DNA of 14,992 nt from Nocardia sp. GTDB lineage: Bacteria; Actinomycetota; Actinomycetes; Mycobacteriales; Mycobacteriaceae. Within the stretch, counting starts at the first letter, position 1, and each line of letters begins with the position of its first letter. The stretch is taken from NCBI GenBank assembly GCA_017354515.1, contig JAFMQT010000056.1, forward strand, positions 1 to 14,992, read 5' to 3'. The notes below the pieces were generated by a model. The model did not search any database and had not been told where the DNA came from. It saw nothing but the letters and a program-made list of their open reading frames with translations. Made by a program: the position numbers and the translations under genes. This document shows, in pieces, positions 12,858 through 14,992 of this stretch.

Positions 12858-13883
12858 CTAGCCGGCGGTGAAGGCGAGCAGGTCCTCGACCGGCCACGTG
12901 TTGATGACGCGCCCGGCCTGGACGCCGTTGTCCAGCGCCCGCGCACATCCGTACCCCTGCCAGTCCAGCTGGCCGGGCGCGTGCGCGTCGGTGTCGATAC
13001 TGATGTAGCAGCCCGACTCGACCGCGAGCCGGATCAGCCGTCCCGGCGGATCGCGACGTTCGGGGCGGCAGTTGATCTCCACCGCGGTGCCGAAGCGGCG
13101 GCACGCTTCGAAGACCACATCGGCATCGAAACTCGATTCCGGCCGCACTCCCCGCTCGCCCGCCACCAACCGTCCGGTGCAGTGCCCCAGGACATCGACA
13201 TTGGGGTCGGCCGCCGCATACACCATCCGCCGGGTCATGGTTTCGCTGTCGGCGCGCAGATTCGAATGAACGCTCGCCACAACCACATCCAGGCGAGTCA
13301 GCAACTCCGGCTCTTGGTCGAGGGTACCGTCATCGAGAATGTCGACCTCGATTCCGGTCAGGATCCGGAAGGGCGCCAGCCGTTCGTTGAGTTCGGCGAC
13401 GACGTCGAGCTGCTGGCGCAACCGTTCCGCCGACAGTCCGCGGGCGACGCGCAGGCGCGGGGAATGATCGGTCAGCGCGCAGTAGTCGTGGCCGAGGGCG
13501 ATCGCGGTGCGCATCATCTCCTCGATCGGGCTGCCACCGTCGGACCACTCGGAGTGGGTGTGCAGATCCCCGCGCAGCGCACCCCGCAACTCGGCGCCTT
13601 CCGGGCCGATCGGCTGTGCGGCCGAACGTAATTCGCTGAGCTTCGCCGGTTCGCGCCCGGCGCATACCTCCGCGATGACCGTGGCCGTCTTCGGGCCGAT
13701 GCCCGAAAGGTCCTGCCAGGCACCGGATTCGCGATAACGTTCGAAGTCGTCCTCGGACAGTCCGGCGACGATATCGGCCGCGTTCCGATACGCCTTCACC
13801 CGATGTGACTGTGCGCGAGCGCGTTCCATCCAGAACGCGATCTCCCGCAACGCCACCACCGGATCGGTCGTGGGCGCCGACAT
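12858..13883 (-). CDS. PHP-domain phosphoesterase with PolX-like HhH N-terminus
   Basis: The 341-residue product has an N-terminal helix-hairpin-helix region (WQDLSGIGPKTATVIAEVC, about 56-74) like the DNA-binding end of family X polymerases, then a PHP domain with its metal-ligand motifs: GDLHTHSEWSDG (His108, His110, Asp115), LTDHS (Asp139, His140), GIEVDIL (Glu179), ASVHS (His206), LGHCTGR (His234), VEINCRPERRDPP and DTDAHAP (Asp299, His301). In bacterial PolX the order is HhH, polymerase core, PHP; here the polymerase core is missing. The PHP part of PolX is a 3'-5' exonuclease or phosphoesterase, so a DNA repair or nuclease role is likely, as is a phosphatase. ATG at 13883 overlaps the stop of a short upstream ORF (TGATG). 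It lies downstream of mutM. Confidence 0.88.
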   Translation of the reverse strand: MSAPTTDPVVALREIAFWMERARAQSHRVKAYRNAADIVAGLSEDDFERYRESGAWQDLSGIGPKTATVIAEVCAGREPAKLSELRSAAQPIGPEGAELRGALRGDLHTHSEWSDGGSPIEEMMRTAIALGHDYCALTDHSPRLRVARGLSAERLRQQLDVVAELNERLAPFRILTGIEVDILDDGTLDQEPELLTRLDVVVASVHSNLRADSETMTRRMVYAAADPNVDVLGHCTGRLVAGERGVRPESSFDADVVFEACRRFGTAVEINCRPERRDPPGRLIRLAVESGCYISIDTDAHAPGQLDWQGYGCARALDNGVQAGRVINTWPVEDLLAFTAG

Positions 13884-13936
13884 CAGCGATCCCGGCTGTC
13901 ACCGGTCGGTGCGGAATCCTCGCCGAACCTGCCCAT
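13883..13936 (-). CDS. Possible 17-residue leader ORF coupled to the PHP gene
   Basis: ATG at 13936 has a good ribosome binding site (AAGGGAG, about 5 nt spacing), and its TGA overlaps the PHP ATG as TGATG. The product is a short polar peptide starting MGRFGEDS. The PHP start itself has only a weak ribosome binding site, so coupling would explain its translation. No function can be read from the sequence; chance cannot be excluded at this length. Confidence 0.4.
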   Translation of the reverse strand: MGRFGEDSAPTGDSRDR

Positions 13937-13951
13937 CGGATCTCCCTTCGA

Positions 13952-13961
13952 GCGATATCGC
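13952..13961. promoter_or_regulatory. 10-bp palindrome GCGATATCGC before the PHP leader
   Basis: The perfect palindrome lies in the 64-bp gap after mutM, 15 bp before the leader ORF start on the minus strand. It may be an operator for a separate PHP promoter. No -35/-10 could be fixed. Confidence 0.25.
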
Positions 13962-14000
13962 CTGCTCAACCGTAGCGCGGGCAAATCGCCGGGTACACCG

Positions 14001-14858
14001 TTATCGGCGGGGCCTGGGCTGACAGCGCGGACAGGAGAACGAGGACCGGTTCATGAACTTCTCACGCCGGATCACCGCGCCGCAGCGCCGGCACGCCCGA
14101 TCCTCGCGTCCGTACACCGCCAGCGACCGCTCGAAATATCCCGAGTTGCCGTTGACATTGACATACAACGCGTCGAAGGAGGTCCCGCCGGCATCCAGGG
14201 CCGCGGTCATCACCGCACGCACCTGCGCCAGCAGTCGCCGCAACGCGGGGCGGGTGAGTTTCGCGGCGATCCGCTCGCCATGGATACCGGCACGCCACAG
14301 CGCCTCGTCGGCGTAGATATTGCCGATTCCCGAGATCACGGTCTGATCCAGCAGGATCCGTTTGATCTCCGAGGATTTGCCCCTGATCCGCGCCACCACG
14401 GCCTCGGTGTCGAATTCCGGGTCCAGCGGATCGCGGGCGATGTGGGCGACCGATTCGGGCAGCCGGCTGCCGTCGACGTCGACCAGACCGTGGAGTGACC
14501 AGCCGCCGAAGGTACGCTGATCCACGAATCGCAGCTGGGTGGAATTGTCCAGTGCGGCAACGATATGCGCGTGCTTCTCCAGCGGTGCGGAGGTGGGCTG
14601 CACCAGCATCTGCCCGCTCATCCCGAGATGGACGACCAGAGCGGGATCGGGATCGTCGAAGGTGAGCCAGAGGAATTTGCCGCGCCGGTGGGCGCCTTCG
14701 ACGCGCAATCCGGACATCCGTGCGGCGAGGTCGTCACCGCCGAGTTCATGCCGCCGCACCGCGCGAGGATGCTTGACCAGCACCGATGCGATGACGTGAT
14801 CGACCACGTGCGCGGCCAGCCCGCGCCGCACGACCTCGACCTCGGGCAGCTCGGGCAT
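14001..14858 (-). CDS. mutM: Formamidopyrimidine-DNA glycosylase
   Basis: The 285-residue enzyme (Fpg) removes 8-oxoguanine and other oxidised purines from DNA. It has the N-terminal MPELPEVEVVRRGL with catalytic Pro2 and Glu3, HRRGKFLWL with Lys61, the H2TH region DQTVISGIGNIYADEALW, and a C-terminal zinc finger with Cys256, Cys259, Cys276 and Cys279. All key residues are present. ATG at 14858 overlaps the rnc stop (TGATG), so it is translated with rnc, as in mycobacteria. Confidence 0.97.
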   Translation of the reverse strand: MPELPEVEVVRRGLAAHVVDHVIASVLVKHPRAVRRHELGGDDLAARMSGLRVEGAHRRGKFLWLTFDDPDPALVVHLGMSGQMLVQPTSAPLEKHAHIVAALDNSTQLRFVDQRTFGGWSLHGLVDVDGSRLPESVAHIARDPLDPEFDTEAVVARIRGKSSEIKRILLDQTVISGIGNIYADEALWRAGIHGERIAAKLTRPALRRLLAQVRAVMTAALDAGGTSFDALYVNVNGNSGYFERSLAVYGREDRACRRCGAVIRREKFMNRSSFSCPRCQPRPRR

Positions 14859-14992
14859 CAGTCGCCGGCTGTGGAAGCCGTATCCGCGGCTTCGGCGGCG
14901 CCATCGGCGCCGGGTTCGGCACTCTCGGCATTGAGCGACTGCCAGGCGGCACCGGCCGCCTTCTGCTCGGCTTCTTTCTTGGACCGGCCCAC
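14858..14992 (-). CDS. rnc: Ribonuclease III C-terminal end (partial)
   Basis: The last 44 residues before a TGA at 14860-14858 contain GRSKKEAEQKAAGAAWQSL, the end of the double-stranded-RNA-binding domain of RNase III, then an Ala/Glu/Asp-rich tail. The rest lies beyond the window. The rnc-mutM order is conserved in actinobacteria, supporting the call. Confidence 0.88.
   Translation of the reverse strand: MGRSKKEAEQKAAGAAWQSLNAESAEPGADGAAEAADTASTAGD

Overview
The window is high-GC actinobacterial chromosome, most likely Nocardia or a close relative in the Mycobacteriales. This rests on a mycobacterial-type L,D-transpeptidase end (Ldt of the LdtMt2 kind), the rnc-mutM and OsmC-acylphosphatase gene pairs known from mycobacteria, many GTG starts, and pervasive GTGA or TGATG stop-start overlaps. 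No rRNA, tRNA, CRISPR array or recognisable insertion sequence was seen. The species assignment is inference.

Positions 1-617 hold the 3' end of an L,D-transpeptidase gene. Positions 637-9353 hold a complete potassium-uptake locus in two divergent transcription units. The leftward unit is a 27-residue membrane peptide, then kdpF, kdpA, kdpB and kdpC. The rightward unit is a 48-residue single-span membrane peptide, then kdpD (sensor kinase) and kdpE (response regulator). The roughly 300-bp control region between them (5558-5858) carries a 14-bp palindrome, a hairpin and a cluster of TTGACGG-like heptamers that could be KdpE sites. The kdpD-kdpE junction is unusual: it contains a 70-bp-period repeat in which each unit has a strong ribosome binding site, a GTGA and a GC hairpin.

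Positions 9422-12789 form a compact rightward cluster: an OsmC-family peroxidase, an acylphosphatase, a YgiB-like (DUF1190-like) Pro-rich membrane protein, a YgiC/YjfC-type ATP-grasp ligase related to glutathionylspermidine synthetase, and a DUF350 (YjfL-like) four-helix membrane protein. The last three match the enterobacterial ygiB-ygiC and yjfL-yjfM-yjfC partners. They look like an uncharacterised envelope or peptide-ligation system, placed here in a mycothiol-type actinomycete and linked to an OsmC-like enzyme. This is the most interesting part of the window. The cluster ends in a 21-bp tandem repeat that multiplies the final codons and stop of the DUF350 gene.

Positions 12858-14992 run leftward: the C-terminal end of rnc (RNase III), mutM/fpg, a 17-codon coupled leader ORF, and a PHP-family phosphoesterase that looks like DNA polymerase X without its polymerase core. 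In M. tuberculosis rnc, fpg, the OsmC gene, acyP and smc lie in one direction. Here the OsmC-acyP pair faces the opposite way, separated from rnc-mutM by the YgiB/YgiC/DUF350 and PHP genes, and smc is absent from the window.
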